Shown here: one piece after another, positions 1 through 9,621 of the stretch
Position numbering within the stretch: position 1 is the first letter of the stretch
Layout of the letters: every line of letters begins with the position of its first letter
Assembly: GCF_000743525.1 (NCBI RefSeq)
Contig: NZ_JQGK01000001.1
Location: forward strand, 124,001-188,000
Direction of reading: 5' to 3'
Source of the DNA: Sulfurospirillum sp. SCADC
Lineage (GTDB): Bacteria; Campylobacterota; Campylobacteria; Campylobacterales; Sulfurospirillaceae
DNA length: 64,000 nt
Translations under genes and position numbers: made by a program
Notes under the pieces: generated by a model
Databases searched by the model: none
Seen by the model: only the letters and a program-made list of their open reading frames with translations
What the model was told of the DNA's origin: nothing

Positions 1-1263
1 CGCTGCGTTTTCGTACCCAATGTACGGATTGAGTGCGGTGACCAGCATCAACGAATTTTGAAGGTTTGACGCGATCTTCTCACTGTTCGCTTCGATGCCT
101 TCCACGCAGTGAATGCGAAACGACTCCATCACATCTGCAAGAAGTCTGACTTGTTGCAAGAAATTGAGGATGATGACGGGTTTAAAGACGTTGAGCTCAA
201 AGTTACCTTGACTTGCACCAAAGGCAATCGCCGTATCGGCACCAAACACTTGGCACGCAACCATCGTGACCGCTTCGGCTTGCGTTGGATTCACTTTGCC
301 TGGCATGATGGAGCTTCCTGGTTCATTTTCAGGAATGTTCAGCTCGCCAATACCACACCTTGGACCCGAAGCGAGCCACCTGATGTCATTGGCGATTTTC
401 ATCAAATTTGCGGCTAATCCTTTGTTTGCCCCACTCGCAAAGACAAGCGCGTCGTGCGAGGTTAAAGCGTGAAATTTATTGGGAGAAGAGACAAAGGTTT
501 TGCCTGTGAGTTTGCTCAGCTCAACGCTTACAAATTCGCTGAGTTTGGGATGCGCGTTGATGCCCGTTCCCACAGCCGTTCCACCGATGGCAAGCTCACG
601 CAAGGATTGAAGCGCTAAGAGAATGTGTGAAGAAGAGTGCTCCAACATACTGCGATACCCGCTAAACTCTTGCCCAAGCGTAAGGGGCGTTGCGTCTTGA
701 AGGTGGGTACGACCGATTTTAATGATGCCACCAAACTCTTTTTCTTTGATTTCAAGTGTCTCTTTGAGCTTTTCTAATGAGGGAAGCAGTTGCTCTTCGA
801 TCTCAATGACGCTAGCGATGTGCATCGCTGTTGGAAACGTGTCGTTCGAGCTTTGAGACATATTGACATGATCATTAGGGTGAATCAGTTTCTCTTTTCT
901 AAAATCGCCTCCGAGTATTTCTGTAGCGCGGTTGGCGATGACTTCGTTCAGATTCATATTGGTCTGAGTGCCACTACCCGTTTGCCAGATGGCGAGGGGA
1001 AATTCGCCATCAAACTTACCCGCAAGGATTTCATCGCACGCTTGAATGATCGCTCCTGCTTTGGTAGCATCGAGTTTGTTTAACTTTTGGTTGACCGTGG
1101 CTAAAGAGCGTTTTAAAAGTGCAAAAGCACGAATAAGCTCTTTGGGCATCTTCTCAGTACCGATCTTAAAATTCTCCAAACTACGCTCAGTCTGTGCTCC
1201 CCAATAACGCTCATTGGGAACGTTGATCTCACCCATCGTGTCTTTTTCGATTCTATAATCCAT
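1..1263 (-). CDS. fumC: Class II fumarate hydratase, C-terminus cut by window edge
   Basis: Interconverts fumarate and malate in the cytoplasmic TCA cycle without an Fe-S cluster. The frame is open for 421 codons from an ATG at 1261-1263 to the window edge. The start [13 protein letters not shown] is typical of FumC. The family signature [12 protein letters not shown] is present, as are the SQSSND and [16 protein letters not shown] substrate-site segments. About 40-45 residues are missing compared with the usual length of about 465. Aspartate ammonia-lyase is related, but the N-terminus and the TAVGTG/NPYIGY segments fit fumarase better. It is read away from the restriction-modification genes. 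The other TCA genes start 3 kb away on the same strand. Confidence 0.95.
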   Translation of the reverse strand, partial: MDYRIEKDTMGEINVPNERYWGAQTERSLENFKIGTEKMPKELIRAFALLKRSLATVNQKLNKLDATKAGAIIQACDEILAGKFDGEFPLAIWQTGSGTQTNMNLNEVIANRATEILGGDFRKEKLIHPNDHVNMSQSSNDTFPTAMHIASVIEIEEQLLPSLEKLKETLEIKEKEFGGIIKIGRTHLQDATPLTLGQEFSGYRSMLEHSSSHILLALQSLRELAIGGTAVGTGINAHPKLSEFVSVELSKLTGKTFVSSPNKFHALTSHDALVFASGANKGLAANLMKIANDIRWLASGPRCGIGELNIPENEPGSSIMPGKVNPTQAEAVTMVACQVFGADTAIAFGASQGNFELNVFKPVIILNFLQQVRLLADVMESFRIHCVEGIEANSEKIASNLQNSLMLVTALNPYIGYENAA

Positions 1264-1699
1264 AATGACTCCTTGATTTCATTTCATTCATTATGGCACA
1301 GCAGAGTTTGAAAAAAATAGCACTTTAAAAACTATTTTTAAAAGCTAAAGTTTGTTTTTACATGTAAAGATTTTACACGACTTCACCAGCCGAGTGTGCT
1401 ATAATGCCTCCTTATAAAAGGTAGGTGTAATTCTATAGAATAGAGAAATATTCTTATGAAATAAGCATTTATAAAGCTTCTAAAAATTAAGAATTTATTA
1501 TGTTAAAATCATACTATACCCATGTAAATCTATATAAAATGACGGAAAAGCAATAATAGCTATGAAAATATTATTGTTAAAATTTTAAGTTAGAGATCAA
1601 TAAATAAATTGGTCTTTAGGTAAATTTTACTTAGACCTATACTTTTTTAGATAAAATCAAAAAAATTAATCGACTGAAAATAATAAGGCTCTCGAAGAA
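1264..1699. other. AT-rich intergenic region, no gene seen
   Basis: 436 bases between divergent fumC and the methyltransferase gene. It holds one copy of the iterated palindrome (TTACATGTAA at 1358) and a good -10 hexamer TATAAT at 1400-1405 on the plus strand, but no convincing -35 at normal spacing. After about 1430 the composition becomes strongly AT-rich, as in the methyltransferase itself, so the left boundary of the acquired segment may lie near here. I see no RNA gene or sizeable ORF. Confidence 0.6.
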
Positions 1700-2968
1700 A
1701 TGAATGATAAACGACCAATTGGAATTGACTTATTTGCTGGAGCGGGAGGGATGTCACTTGGATTCGAAAAAGCTGGATTTAATATACTTGGCGCAGTAGA
1801 AATTGACCCCGTCCATTGTGCAGTGCACGAATATAATTTTCCTAAAACAAAAATGATTTGTTCAGATATTTGCAAAATTACAGGTCAAGATATTAGAGAG
1901 TACTGTGGATTGAAAAACGACGAAGCGATTCATGTTGTTTTTGGGGGGGCTCCTTGTCAAGGGTTTTCAATGATTGGGAAAAGAACATTTGATGATCCGA
2001 GAAATACTTTGGTTAAAGAATATCTTCGTATTGTATCGGAATTAGAACCAAAATATTTTGTATTTGAAAATGTTAAAGGATTAACACTTGGAAAACATCG
2101 TCAATTTTTAGAAGATTTTTTTGAAGAAACTGAAAAAATGGGATATCAAATTGAAAGACAATACCAAGTATTAAATGCTTTAAATTATGGAGTTCCTCAA
2201 AGCAGAGAACGGTTGTTTCTACTTGGATGGAGAAAAGGACTTAAACCTGTTAAATATCCTTTGCCTACCCACAATGCTAAAAATAAAATGGATTTAAAAC
2301 CTACACCAACAGTTTTTGATGCAATAGGTGATTTACCAGACATAGAACATCTTGACGAATTGTTCGAAAATGATTATTCAGAAAATGTTATATTCGGAGA
2401 ACCAAGCGAATATGTTCGTAATTTAAATAGTCCAGATGATTACTCTTATATACGCGTTTACAACGAAAAAGTTCTGACTTCTAGCACTAGAACTAAGCAT
2501 TTGGAAATTTCGATTGAAAGATTTAAAAATACTGAGCAAGGAAAAGCTGAAACTATTAGCCGTTTTTTTAAATTGTCTCCAACAGGTCATTGCAATACCT
2601 TAAGAGCTGGAACTGCTAGCGACCATGGAGCACATACTTCACCGAGACCTATTCATCCGTATAAACCAAGATGTATTACAAATCGAGAAGCATTAAGATT
2701 GCATTCTTATCCTGATTGGTTTAGAGTTCATGTAACAAAATGGCATGGATTTAGGCAAATTGGTAATTCAGTACCTCCTCTGCTAGCAAAAGCTGTTGCT
2801 TCTGAAGTCATAAAAGCACTTCAATATCAACCTACAAAGCCTAAAAAGAAAATTGAATTGTACAAAGATGAATTATTAAGCTTTAATATGAGCAAAGCTT
2901 CGCTAAAATTTAATGTTTCTAAAAATGTTATTCCTCAACGAAATCGTAAAAAGGCTAAAAATGGCTAA
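1700..2968 (+). CDS. DNA (cytosine-5-)-methyltransferase of a type II restriction-modification system
   Basis: Methylates cytosine C5 at a specific DNA site, protecting host DNA from the partner endonuclease. The 422 residues carry the ordered motifs of the family: SAM-binding DLFAGAGG (residues 10-17), catalytic PCQGFS (Cys86), ENVKG (about 122), QSRERLF (about 168) and GNSVPPLLA near the C-terminus. The stretch between about 200 and 330 is the likely target-recognition domain; its specificity cannot be read from sequence. The gene is clearly more AT-rich than the flanking chromosome and lacks the local TTACATGTAA repeat, which suggests horizontal acquisition. Its end overlaps the next ORF by 8 bp, the usual coupling of methylase and nuclease. 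Confidence 0.95.
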   Translation: MNDKRPIGIDLFAGAGGMSLGFEKAGFNILGAVEIDPVHCAVHEYNFPKTKMICSDICKITGQDIREYCGLKNDEAIHVVFGGAPCQGFSMIGKRTFDDPRNTLVKEYLRIVSELEPKYFVFENVKGLTLGKHRQFLEDFFEETEKMGYQIERQYQVLNALNYGVPQSRERLFLLGWRKGLKPVKYPLPTHNAKNKMDLKPTPTVFDAIGDLPDIEHLDELFENDYSENVIFGEPSEYVRNLNSPDDYSYIRVYNEKVLTSSTRTKHLEISIERFKNTEQGKAETISRFFKLSPTGHCNTLRAGTASDHGAHTSPRPIHPYKPRCITNREALRLHSYPDWFRVHVTKWHGFRQIGNSVPPLLAKAVASEVIKALQYQPTKPKKKIELYKDELLSFNMSKASLKFNVSKNVIPQRNRKKAKNG

Positions 2969-3782
2969 AGAAAAATCACAAAATCGTTATGTTGCTATCA
3001 TAGAGAAAATTTTTTTATCTCATTTTGATAATAAAATAAATTATTTACAACCTAATACTGCTGTTATTTTTGAGCGTCAAGAGATTGAAGTCGTTGCTAC
3101 GCAATTAGGTATTAGTTTACCTAAAAATATTGGGGATATTTTATACTCATTTCGTCATAGGGTAGAACTTCCTTTATCCATTAGTGCAACTGCACCAGAA
3201 GGATATGAATGGATTATAGAAAGTTCTGGAAGAGCATCGTATAAATTTAGTTTGAGTAAAGCAAGTAGAATTGTTCCAAATCCGAATTTAGCAACAATTA
3301 AAATTCCTGATTCAACACCACAAATCATTGTAAAATATTCCTTATCAGATGAACAAGCACTATTAGCAAAGTTGAGATACAACAGGTTAATAGATATTTT
3401 TATAGGAGTGACTGCATTTTCCTTACAAAATCATCTTAGAACAACGGTTACTGGAGTAGGACAAATAGAAATAGACGAGTTATATATCGGTCTAAATAAA
3501 CAAGGAGCACATTTTATTATTCCTGTTCAAGCAAAAGGTGGTAGTGATTCATTAGGTATCGTTCAAACGATCCAAGATTATGAATTTTGTAAAAACAAAC
3601 ACCCAAATCTGATTCCACGACTTATTTCTGCTCAATTTATTGATTCGGAAAAAGTAGCTATGTTTGAATTGAAAGTTAATATTGATGAAAGATCCATCGA
3701 GATTGTTGATGAAAAGCATTATGCTTTGACTAAAGCAACTGCAATTACGGTGGAAGATTTGCAAGAATATAGTTTTCGTTGA
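2961..3782 (+). CDS. Probable type II restriction endonuclease
   Basis: 273 residues with the ATG inside the last codons of the methyltransferase; a longer frame from 2913 would overlap it needlessly. No named family is recognised with certainty. The role is inferred from position directly after a solitary C5 methylase plus a PD-(D/E)xK-like core. That core is IEIDELYIGL (acidic residues after a strand), then IIPVQAKGG about 15 residues later, which would give a D...QxK active site of the Mrr-like variant. The downstream helix GIVQTIQDYEFCK also fits that fold. It shares the AT-rich composition of the methylase. It could instead be an unrelated R-M accessory protein. Confidence 0.7.
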   Translation: MAKEKSQNRYVAIIEKIFLSHFDNKINYLQPNTAVIFERQEIEVVATQLGISLPKNIGDILYSFRHRVELPLSISATAPEGYEWIIESSGRASYKFSLSKASRIVPNPNLATIKIPDSTPQIIVKYSLSDEQALLAKLRYNRLIDIFIGVTAFSLQNHLRTTVTGVGQIEIDELYIGLNKQGAHFIIPVQAKGGSDSLGIVQTIQDYEFCKNKHPNLIPRLISAQFIDSEKVAMFELKVNIDERSIEIVDEKHYALTKATAITVEDLQEYSFR

Positions 3783-3912
3783 TCTTGATTAAATATTAAT
3801 TAAATCAAGATCAAAGGGAAAAACTAATAAACTTATACTTTAGATATACAACGTATAAAATGGAAAGACGTATATGTTATTGTTGGTAAATAAAATCATC
3901 TAAAATGAAAAT

Positions 3913-3987
3913 GCGGGTGTAACTCATTGGTAGAGTGTTAGCTTCCCAAGCTGAAAGTAGCGAGTCCGATTCTCGTCACCCGCTCCA
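3913..3987 (+). tRNA. tRNA-Gly (anticodon CCC), CCA encoded
   Basis: A full cloverleaf can be drawn. Acceptor GCGGGTG/CACCCGC, D-arm ACTC/GAGT with loop ATTGGTA, anticodon arm TTAGC/GCTGA with loop TTCCCAA (anticodon CCC, reads GGG), T-arm GCGAG/CTCGT, discriminator T and encoded CCA at 3985-3987. A possible promoter lies just upstream (TTGTTG at 3880, TAAAAT at 3901-3906, 15-bp spacer). The T-loop is TCCGATT, so position 55 is C instead of the nearly universal T (pseudouridine). The gene sits directly after the restriction-modification pair, a common place for mobile DNA. Confidence 0.9.
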
Positions 3988-4013
3988 CATTTCATACTTC
4001 CCAAAGGTCTTTA

Positions 4014-4313
4014 TTGAGAGAAAAACTCCACAAAATCGCACACCATCCTGCTACACAAAAAGCCCTGATGGATATGAAGCCCAAAAAAACGGTTTGGGGA
4101 ATTTTAGGCGTGGTCCTCTTTTTTATCGCTCCTGAAATCATCGCTTATTTTTATGCCAACGACATTGTTCATTTTGCGCAAAACGGCTTGGCAATGCACC
4201 CAACAACACTTGAAAGCTACAACTACGAACTGCTCATTTACCTCTTTGAAGAGGGTGTGAGTTGGGTTAATCTTGGTTTTGGAGTGGTTTTACTTGTCTG
4301 GTTGTTTTTCTAA
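4014..4313 (+). CDS. Small inner-membrane protein of unknown function
   Basis: 99 residues from a TTG start with AAAGG about 10 bases upstream; an in-frame ATG at 4068 would shorten it by 18 residues. After a basic N-terminal segment (MREKLHKIAHH...KPKK) there are two hydrophobic stretches. TVWGILGVVLFFIAP-type residues lie at about 26-45, and a C-terminal one ends in LVWLFF. This predicts two membrane helices with a short loop between. I recognise no family. It follows the tRNA by 26 bases and converges on oorC. Confidence 0.65.
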   Translation: MREKLHKIAHHPATQKALMDMKPKKTVWGILGVVLFFIAPEIIAYFYANDIVHFAQNGLAMHPTTLESYNYELLIYLFEEGVSWVNLGFGVVLLVWLFF

Positions 4314-4341
4314 AAGAGTTTTACATGTAAAGCAGTGAGCC

Positions 4342-4361
4342 CTTCGGAGTTTACCCCGAAG
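4342..4361. terminator. Hairpin between convergent genes
   Basis: CTTCGG (4342-4347) pairs with CCGAAG (4356-4361) around an 8-base loop. It lies between the 3' ends of the small membrane protein and oorC, just after a TTACATGTAA copy at 4321. There is no long T-run, so it is only a probable terminator. Confidence 0.45.
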
Positions 4362-4372
4362 AGCTTAATATT

Positions 4373-4930
4373 TTAAAGTGTAGCCAGAGCCTCTTTGGCG
4401 TATTTGACGCCAAGCTCATACGCTTTATTATTGGCAGCATGAACCTTTTCAGGTACTTTGGAGAGCATAACTTCACGGACTAAGTCATGTGGCAGTACTT
4501 GTGTCATCTCAACGGTAATAGAAAGTGCCACAACCGATTGGGTGATCACATTGCCTACCTCTTCTTTGGCAATCGTAATAATAGGAATTTCAATGATATT
4601 CCATTTTTTACGATCTTCCTCGTTTACGGTAACCAAGTTTGGCTCAACAACAATGATTCCACCGGGTTTGACACCATTTTTGAATTGATTGAAACTGACT
4701 TGCGCCGTAGCGATCATAAACTCAATTTCACCCTCGTTCGCATAAGGAAAAAGGATTTCGCTCTCATCGAGCAAAATATCAACTTTTGTTGGACCCCCAC
4801 GCACTTGAGAGGTATAGGTGGAAGCTTTAACGCCGTATCCACCCTCTTTGATCTTCGCAACCGCTAAAATTTCACCCGCCAAGATAACACCCTGACCACC
4901 CACACCTACGAAACGTAATTGTCTTCTCAT
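4373..4930 (-). CDS. oorC: 2-oxoglutarate:acceptor oxidoreductase, gamma subunit
   Basis: Gamma subunit of the four-part OorDABC enzyme, which decarboxylates 2-oxoglutarate to succinyl-CoA and passes electrons to ferredoxin or flavodoxin. The start MRRQLRFVGVGGQGVILAGEIL has the GVGGQGV motif of the family. I start it at the ATG at 4928-4930, giving 186 residues; the frame is open further upstream but would run into oorB. It is the last gene of the operon oorD-oorA-oorB-oorC, 10 bases behind oorB. Confidence 0.93.
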   Translation of the reverse strand: MRRQLRFVGVGGQGVILAGEILAVAKIKEGGYGVKASTYTSQVRGGPTKVDILLDESEILFPYANEGEIEFMIATAQVSFNQFKNGVKPGGIIVVEPNLVTVNEEDRKKWNIIEIPIITIAKEEVGNVITQSVVALSITVEMTQVLPHDLVREVMLSKVPEKVHAANNKAYELGVKYAKEALATL

Positions 4931-4940
4931 CAGGGGCTCC

Positions 4941-5774
4941 TTATAGCACAACGGTTGTTTTGTTTTGTGCGGCGTAAATGACTTTGTCGTACGCTTCACA
5001 GTATTCGAGTTTGCCCTCTTCTTGCTTTAAGATGCCTGTTGGAAATTTATCCACACGCTCTTCCGCACTTAAAAGTTCAAACTTATTTTTACCTACGATA
5101 CGATTTTCAATCCACGCAAGATTTTGTACCGCTTCGCCCATTTTGTTTTTACGTCCAAGGTTGATGTGACAGTTGGAGAACACATCAAAGAAAGAGTAGC
5201 CTTTATGCGTAAAACCGGCAACAAACATCTTCTCCAATTTTTGTGGATCAAGCACAGACTCACGCGCAACAAAAGTTGCTCCTGCAGCATCCGCCAGTTT
5301 TGCAGCATCAAAGGTTGGATCGACGTTACCGTAGTTTGCTGTTGCTGTCCAAAACCCTTGAGGTGTTGTTGGGCTGGTTTGTGAGTTGGTCAAACCATAG
5401 ATGAAGTTATTGATCAAAACATGATTCAGATCGATGTTTCTTCGACAGCCATGAATCGTATGATTACCACCGATGGCAAGACCATCGCCATCACCCGTGA
5501 CAACAACAACGTGTTTTTCAGGATTTGCAAGCTTGATGCCTGTCGCGTATGCAATCGCACGACCATGCGTTGTATGAACCGTGTTACAGTCGATGTAAGA
5601 ACTAAAACGTCCACTACACCCAATACCTGAAACGATGCACACATCGTTCATATCCCAACCCATTTTATCGATAGCACGAATAACGGATTTTAAGATAACA
5701 CCATCACCACAACCCCAACACCATAAGGTTGGCATTTTATCTACACGTAGATATTTATCGTAATTAAATGCCAT
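4941..5774 (-). CDS. oorB: 2-oxoglutarate:acceptor oxidoreductase, beta subunit
   Basis: Thiamine-diphosphate-binding beta subunit of OorDABC. At 277 residues it has the family's usual length. Near residue 18 is WCWGCGDG, carrying cysteines for an Fe-S cluster. The TPP/Mg motif is GDGDGLAIGGNH, followed about 20 residues later by the NN of VLINN. The start codon overlaps the last base of oorA, so the two are probably translationally coupled. Confidence 0.95.
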   Translation of the reverse strand: MAFNYDKYLRVDKMPTLWCWGCGDGVILKSVIRAIDKMGWDMNDVCIVSGIGCSGRFSSYIDCNTVHTTHGRAIAYATGIKLANPEKHVVVVTGDGDGLAIGGNHTIHGCRRNIDLNHVLINNFIYGLTNSQTSPTTPQGFWTATANYGNVDPTFDAAKLADAAGATFVARESVLDPQKLEKMFVAGFTHKGYSFFDVFSNCHINLGRKNKMGEAVQNLAWIENRIVGKNKFELLSAEERVDKFPTGILKQEEGKLEYCEAYDKVIYAAQNKTTVVL

Positions 5775-6907
5775 TACATCATCTCCTTAACTTTAGCAAC
5801 CATTTCAAGTGGAGCGATTGGACGACCGTTTGCTTTGTGCAGTGTCGCAAAATCATCTCGTTTCATAACGCGTTGAATTTCTTCTAAGTACTGTCCCATA
5901 TTGAGCTCTGTTACCATGATCTTCTTAAATTTCTTACCAATCTCTTGAAGCTTAGCAACCGGACTTGGCCAAAGGGTAATCGGTCTAAACAGACCTGCTT
6001 TGATGCCATCATTGCGAAGTTTCATCACCGCTTCTTTCGCGCCACGGCTGATACTGCCATAGGCAATAATACAGACATCGGCATCTTCTAACATAAACTC
6101 TTCGTAATGGACAAGATCTTCGGATTTGGTATTGATTTTATTGACCAAACGCTCGATGTTGTACTCACAAATCGTACCATCTTCCGTTGGAAAACCCATT
6201 TCGCCATGGTGCAAACCTGTGACGTGGTAGTGATAGCCTTTAAAGAAAGGGTTCAGTACGGCTGGCTCTGTTGGACCTGCAGCATACGGTTTGTAGTCTT
6301 TTGGATCACCCGTAAACTCAGCACGTTTGACCACGCTCTTCTCAACGTCTGCAAGATCAGGAAGCATCGCTTTGCCGTGCATATGTCCTAGGGTTTCATC
6401 TAAAAGAACAAAGACAGGTGTCATATATTTTTCAGCGATATTAAACGCTCTTACGGTTTCCGTGTACGCCTCTTCAAGACTGCCTGGGCAGAGTGAAATG
6501 GAGGCAAAATCGCCATGTGTTGGGTATTTTGCTTGACCAATATCCGCTTGAGAAACACGGGTTGGAAGACCTGTTGAAGGACCACCACGCATAACGTTAA
6601 CGATGACCAAAGGAACTTCGGTGATAAAGCTGTAACCAATTTGTTCCGATTTGAGTGAAATGCCAGGACCAGATGATGCGGTCATCGACTTTGTTCCACT
6701 CATGGAAGCGCCAAGAGCGACACAGATACCAGCGATCTCATCTTCCATTTGAATAAACTTTCCACCCACACGTGGAAGAAGTTTGCTTAAATCCTCTGCA
6801 ATTTCACTCGAAGGCGTAATAGGATAGCCTCCAAAAAATTTACATCCACATTCCACTGCCGCTTTTGCTACTAAGGCATTGCCGCTTGATATTACTTCTC
6901 TTGCCAT
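5774..6907 (-). CDS. oorA: 2-oxoglutarate:acceptor oxidoreductase, alpha subunit
   Basis: Alpha subunit of OorDABC, covering the pyrimidine-binding half of the TPP site and the CoA-proximal domain. Start MAREVISSGNALVAKAA; GGYPITPSSEIAE near residue 30 is characteristic of this subunit, and SGPGISLKSE follows. A TTG lies directly upstream of the ATG (6905-6907); AAGGATC about 7 bases before favours the ATG. At 377 residues it matches the family. It lies between oorD and oorB without gaps. Confidence 0.95.
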   Translation of the reverse strand: MAREVISSGNALVAKAAVECGCKFFGGYPITPSSEIAEDLSKLLPRVGGKFIQMEDEIAGICVALGASMSGTKSMTASSGPGISLKSEQIGYSFITEVPLVIVNVMRGGPSTGLPTRVSQADIGQAKYPTHGDFASISLCPGSLEEAYTETVRAFNIAEKYMTPVFVLLDETLGHMHGKAMLPDLADVEKSVVKRAEFTGDPKDYKPYAAGPTEPAVLNPFFKGYHYHVTGLHHGEMGFPTEDGTICEYNIERLVNKINTKSEDLVHYEEFMLEDADVCIIAYGSISRGAKEAVMKLRNDGIKAGLFRPITLWPSPVAKLQEIGKKFKKIMVTELNMGQYLEEIQRVMKRDDFATLHKANGRPIAPLEMVAKVKEMM

Positions 6908-6916
6908 CAATGATCC

Positions 6917-7234
6917 TTATGCGCTCAGTTTTCTAAATTTATTTTGTTTGACTTTCTCGGCTCTCTCTTTTGAGGTTTCAGAAAGTTTTGCAAACTTAAA
7001 TTCGCTTTTATCCGCTACGTAAATAGCAAAATCAGGACAATGCAATTCACAATCCCGACACCCAATACAGGCGTCTGGTACAACAACCTCTATCATCGAA
7101 CCCAGTGTCGAGTTGGGTGCTTGAACCATGCCTAAAACACCTGCTGGACACATACTCACACAAATATCGCACGCTTTACACCTAGAAACATTAACCCATA
7201 CAGGTGTATTACTTGGAGCGGTAATTAAACCCAT
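6917..7234 (-). CDS. oorD: 2-oxoglutarate:acceptor oxidoreductase, delta (ferredoxin-like) subunit
   Basis: 105-residue protein with two [4Fe-4S] motifs, CKACDICVSMCP (from about residue 19) and CIGCRDCELHCP (from about residue 57). These are the electron-transfer clusters of the Oor complex. It is the first gene of oorDABC, as in Campylobacter and Helicobacter relatives. It follows sucD by about 100 bases, so it may have its own promoter or be read through from sucCD. Confidence 0.93.
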   Translation of the reverse strand: MGLITAPSNTPVWVNVSRCKACDICVSMCPAGVLGMVQAPNSTLGSMIEVVVPDACIGCRDCELHCPDFAIYVADKSEFKFAKLSETSKERAEKVKQNKFRKLSA

Positions 7235-7332
7235 TCTTCTCTCTCCTTATCCTAAATCTTTTCGTTGCAATGATCATCTTAAGAGTGGCTAGATTGTACA
7301 CTAGAAGACCATCTAGCTCTCTTAAATAGTCT

Positions 7333-8205
7333 TTATTTTTTCAAAACTTCCGCTATCTTTGTTCCAATTTCAGCAGGGGATTTGACAACATGTACGCCTG
7401 CATTGCTTAGCGCTTCCATCTTCTCTGCTGCGGTTCCTGCACTACCACTTACAATCGCACCGGCATGTCCCATACGTTTACCCTTCGGTGCGCTTTGCCC
7501 TGCGATAAACGCAACAACAGGTTTTTTAATATGCTCTTTAATGTATTTGGCAGCTTGGATTTCAAGATCACCTCCAATTTCACCAATCATTACGATCGCT
7601 TCCGTCTCAGGGTCTGCTTCAAACATGCCAAGGAGTTGAATATAGGAGAGTCCAATAATAGGATCGCCACCAATACCAACGGCTGTCGTAATGCCAAAAC
7701 CTTCATTGCACACTTGGTTCGCACCTTCATAGGTCAATGTACCTGATTTACTAATCAGTCCAATATTGCCTTTTTTGAAAATGGAACCTGGCATAATGCC
7801 GATTTTGCACTCTTCCGCGGTGATAATGCCTGGGCAGTTTGGTCCAATGGTTTTCATCCCTTTTTTAACCGCGTACGCTTTGGCTCTTTGCATATCACGA
7901 ACGGGTGAGCCCTCGGTGATAATCACTGCCAGTTCAATACCAGCGTCTGCTGCTTCTAAAACCGCATCGCCCACAAAGGCAGGTGGAACAAATACCATAC
8001 TTACGGTTGCTCCCGTTGCAACAACGGCTTCACGAACCGTATCAAACACGGGTTGTCCCAAATGTTCTGTGCCGCCTTTGCCCGGAGTCACGCCTCCTAC
8101 AATTTTTGTACCGTATGCCAAACACTGTTCCGCATGAAAACTACCCTCTTTACCCGTAAACCCTTGAACAATTACTTTTGTATTTTTGTCAATCAATATG
8201 CTCAT
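7333..8205 (-). CDS. sucD: Succinyl-CoA synthetase, alpha subunit
   Basis: Together with SucC it interconverts succinyl-CoA and succinate with nucleotide triphosphate formation. 290 residues: N-terminal CoA-binding Rossmann domain ([14 protein letters not shown]), GPNCPGI near the middle, and GHAGAIVSG with the phosphohistidine near residue 246. The sucC stop lies 2 bases upstream, so both belong to one transcript. It stands directly before oorD, whose enzyme makes its substrate. Confidence 0.96.
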   Translation of the reverse strand: MSILIDKNTKVIVQGFTGKEGSFHAEQCLAYGTKIVGGVTPGKGGTEHLGQPVFDTVREAVVATGATVSMVFVPPAFVGDAVLEAADAGIELAVIITEGSPVRDMQRAKAYAVKKGMKTIGPNCPGIITAEECKIGIMPGSIFKKGNIGLISKSGTLTYEGANQVCNEGFGITTAVGIGGDPIIGLSYIQLLGMFEADPETEAIVMIGEIGGDLEIQAAKYIKEHIKKPVVAFIAGQSAPKGKRMGHAGAIVSGSAGTAAEKMEALSNAGVHVVKSPAEIGTKIAEVLKK

Positions 8206-8207
8206 AA

Positions 8208-9377
8208 TTAGTTTCCTTTAGCAGCAGCGACCGCTTTAATCGCACCATCGTTAAGATCACTGGCTGTAATAATATTTTTGATATTGGCATTTTTCAAAAT
8301 TTCAGCGGCTTCTTTCGCGTTCGTTCCATCCAATCTAACGATGACAGGAACATGAACATCGACCAGTTTGGTAGCCTCTAAGATACCATTGGCGATGCGG
8401 TCACATCGTACGATGCCTCCAAAAATATTGACAAAGATTGATTTGACGTTGGGGTCTTTAAGGATAATCTCAAAGCCTTTTGCAACGGTCTGAGCATTCG
8501 CTCCGCCGCCCACGTCTAAGAAGTTTGCAGGAGTGCCTCCCACATGGTTAATCGTATCCATCGTACCCATCGCAAGACCAGCACCATTGACCATACAGCC
8601 AACGTTACCATCCAGTTTAACGTAGCTCAGACCAAAACCTGACGCTTCACGCTCAATAGGGTTTTCTTCACTCTCATCGCGCATCGCTTCAATGTCAGGG
8701 TGACGAAACAGGGCGTTATCATCAAAACCCATTTTGCCATCAAGCGCTATAAATGCTCCACTTTTGGTTTTAACCAGTGGATTGATTTCGATCATCTCAG
8801 CATCATTTTCCATGTAAACTTTATACAGTGCTGCTGCAAATTTAATAAAACTGCTGATCTCTTCTTTTGCAAGACCTAATCCGTAAGCAAGTTCTCTACC
8901 ATGAAACGCTTGAAATCCGATAAAAGGATCAACCGCCACTTTGATGATCTTTTCAGGTGCTTCTGCGGCTACTTTTTCGATCTCCATACCGCCTTCGCGT
9001 GATGCCATAATCACAGGCATTTCACGAGCGCGATCAAGAACAATACCCAAGTAAAGTTCATCCGCGATGTCAGCACCCTCTTCGATGTAGACTTTCTGAA
9101 CCAGTTTGCCCGCAGGTCCAGTTTGGTGCGTGACCAAGGTCATACCAAGAATTTCGTTTGCAAGTGTTTTGACTTCATCTAAGCTTCGGGCAAGTTTTAC
9201 GCCACCACCAAGACCGCGTCCACCTGCATGAATTTGTGCTTTAACCACCCAGATAGAACCACCCAGTTTCTTTGCATTTTCGACAGCCTCTTCCACAGTA
9301 AAAGCAACATATCCATTTGGAGTAGGAACATTGTACTTTTTAAAGATCTCTTTGGCTTGATATTCGTGAATATTCAT
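8208..9377 (-). CDS. sucC: Succinyl-CoA synthetase, beta subunit
   Basis: Nucleotide-binding subunit of succinyl-CoA synthetase. 389 residues: ATP-grasp domain beginning [12 protein letters not shown] and [11 protein letters not shown], and a C-terminal ligase domain with NFLDVGGGA and NIFGGI(V/M)RCD. GGAGG-like bases precede the ATG. It is the first gene of a probable sucCD-oorDABC operon. The 244 bases upstream are AT-rich and should carry the promoter. Confidence 0.96.
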   Translation of the reverse strand: MNIHEYQAKEIFKKYNVPTPNGYVAFTVEEAVENAKKLGGSIWVVKAQIHAGGRGLGGGVKLARSLDEVKTLANEILGMTLVTHQTGPAGKLVQKVYIEEGADIADELYLGIVLDRAREMPVIMASREGGMEIEKVAAEAPEKIIKVAVDPFIGFQAFHGRELAYGLGLAKEEISSFIKFAAALYKVYMENDAEMIEINPLVKTKSGAFIALDGKMGFDDNALFRHPDIEAMRDESEENPIEREASGFGLSYVKLDGNVGCMVNGAGLAMGTMDTINHVGGTPANFLDVGGGANAQTVAKGFEIILKDPNVKSIFVNIFGGIVRCDRIANGILEATKLVDVHVPVIVRLDGTNAKEAAEILKNANIKNIITASDLNDGAIKAVAAAKGN

Positions 9378-9621
9378 AAAACCTCCATTTCCGAATTTTT
9401 ATTTAATTTGTATGACTGTATTGAGAAACAAACACTTTAGTCAATTAAAATATCAACTATATCTTTTTTTTGTTACGTTTTTAAGGTTCATCGTTTATCA
9501 TGCAATCTACTAAAAATCTTATATTCTAGTCTAAATTCAATAAATCAAAAATCTTTTAGTCATTCTGATATCTTTTATAATAATAAAAAATAAATATCAA
9601 AACATTCCTTAATAGTTTGTG

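Noticed and set aside
109-1083. Plus-strand ORFs opposite fumC (109-417, 266-472, 790-1083)
   Set aside because: They lie antisense to a continuous, clearly conserved fumarase frame and have no ribosome site or recognisable product.
1400-1699. TATAAT at 1400-1405 as promoter of the methyltransferase
   Set aside because: It is almost 300 bases from the start codon and has no -35 at usual spacing; it may belong to a displaced gene. Left as a remark in the intergenic entry.
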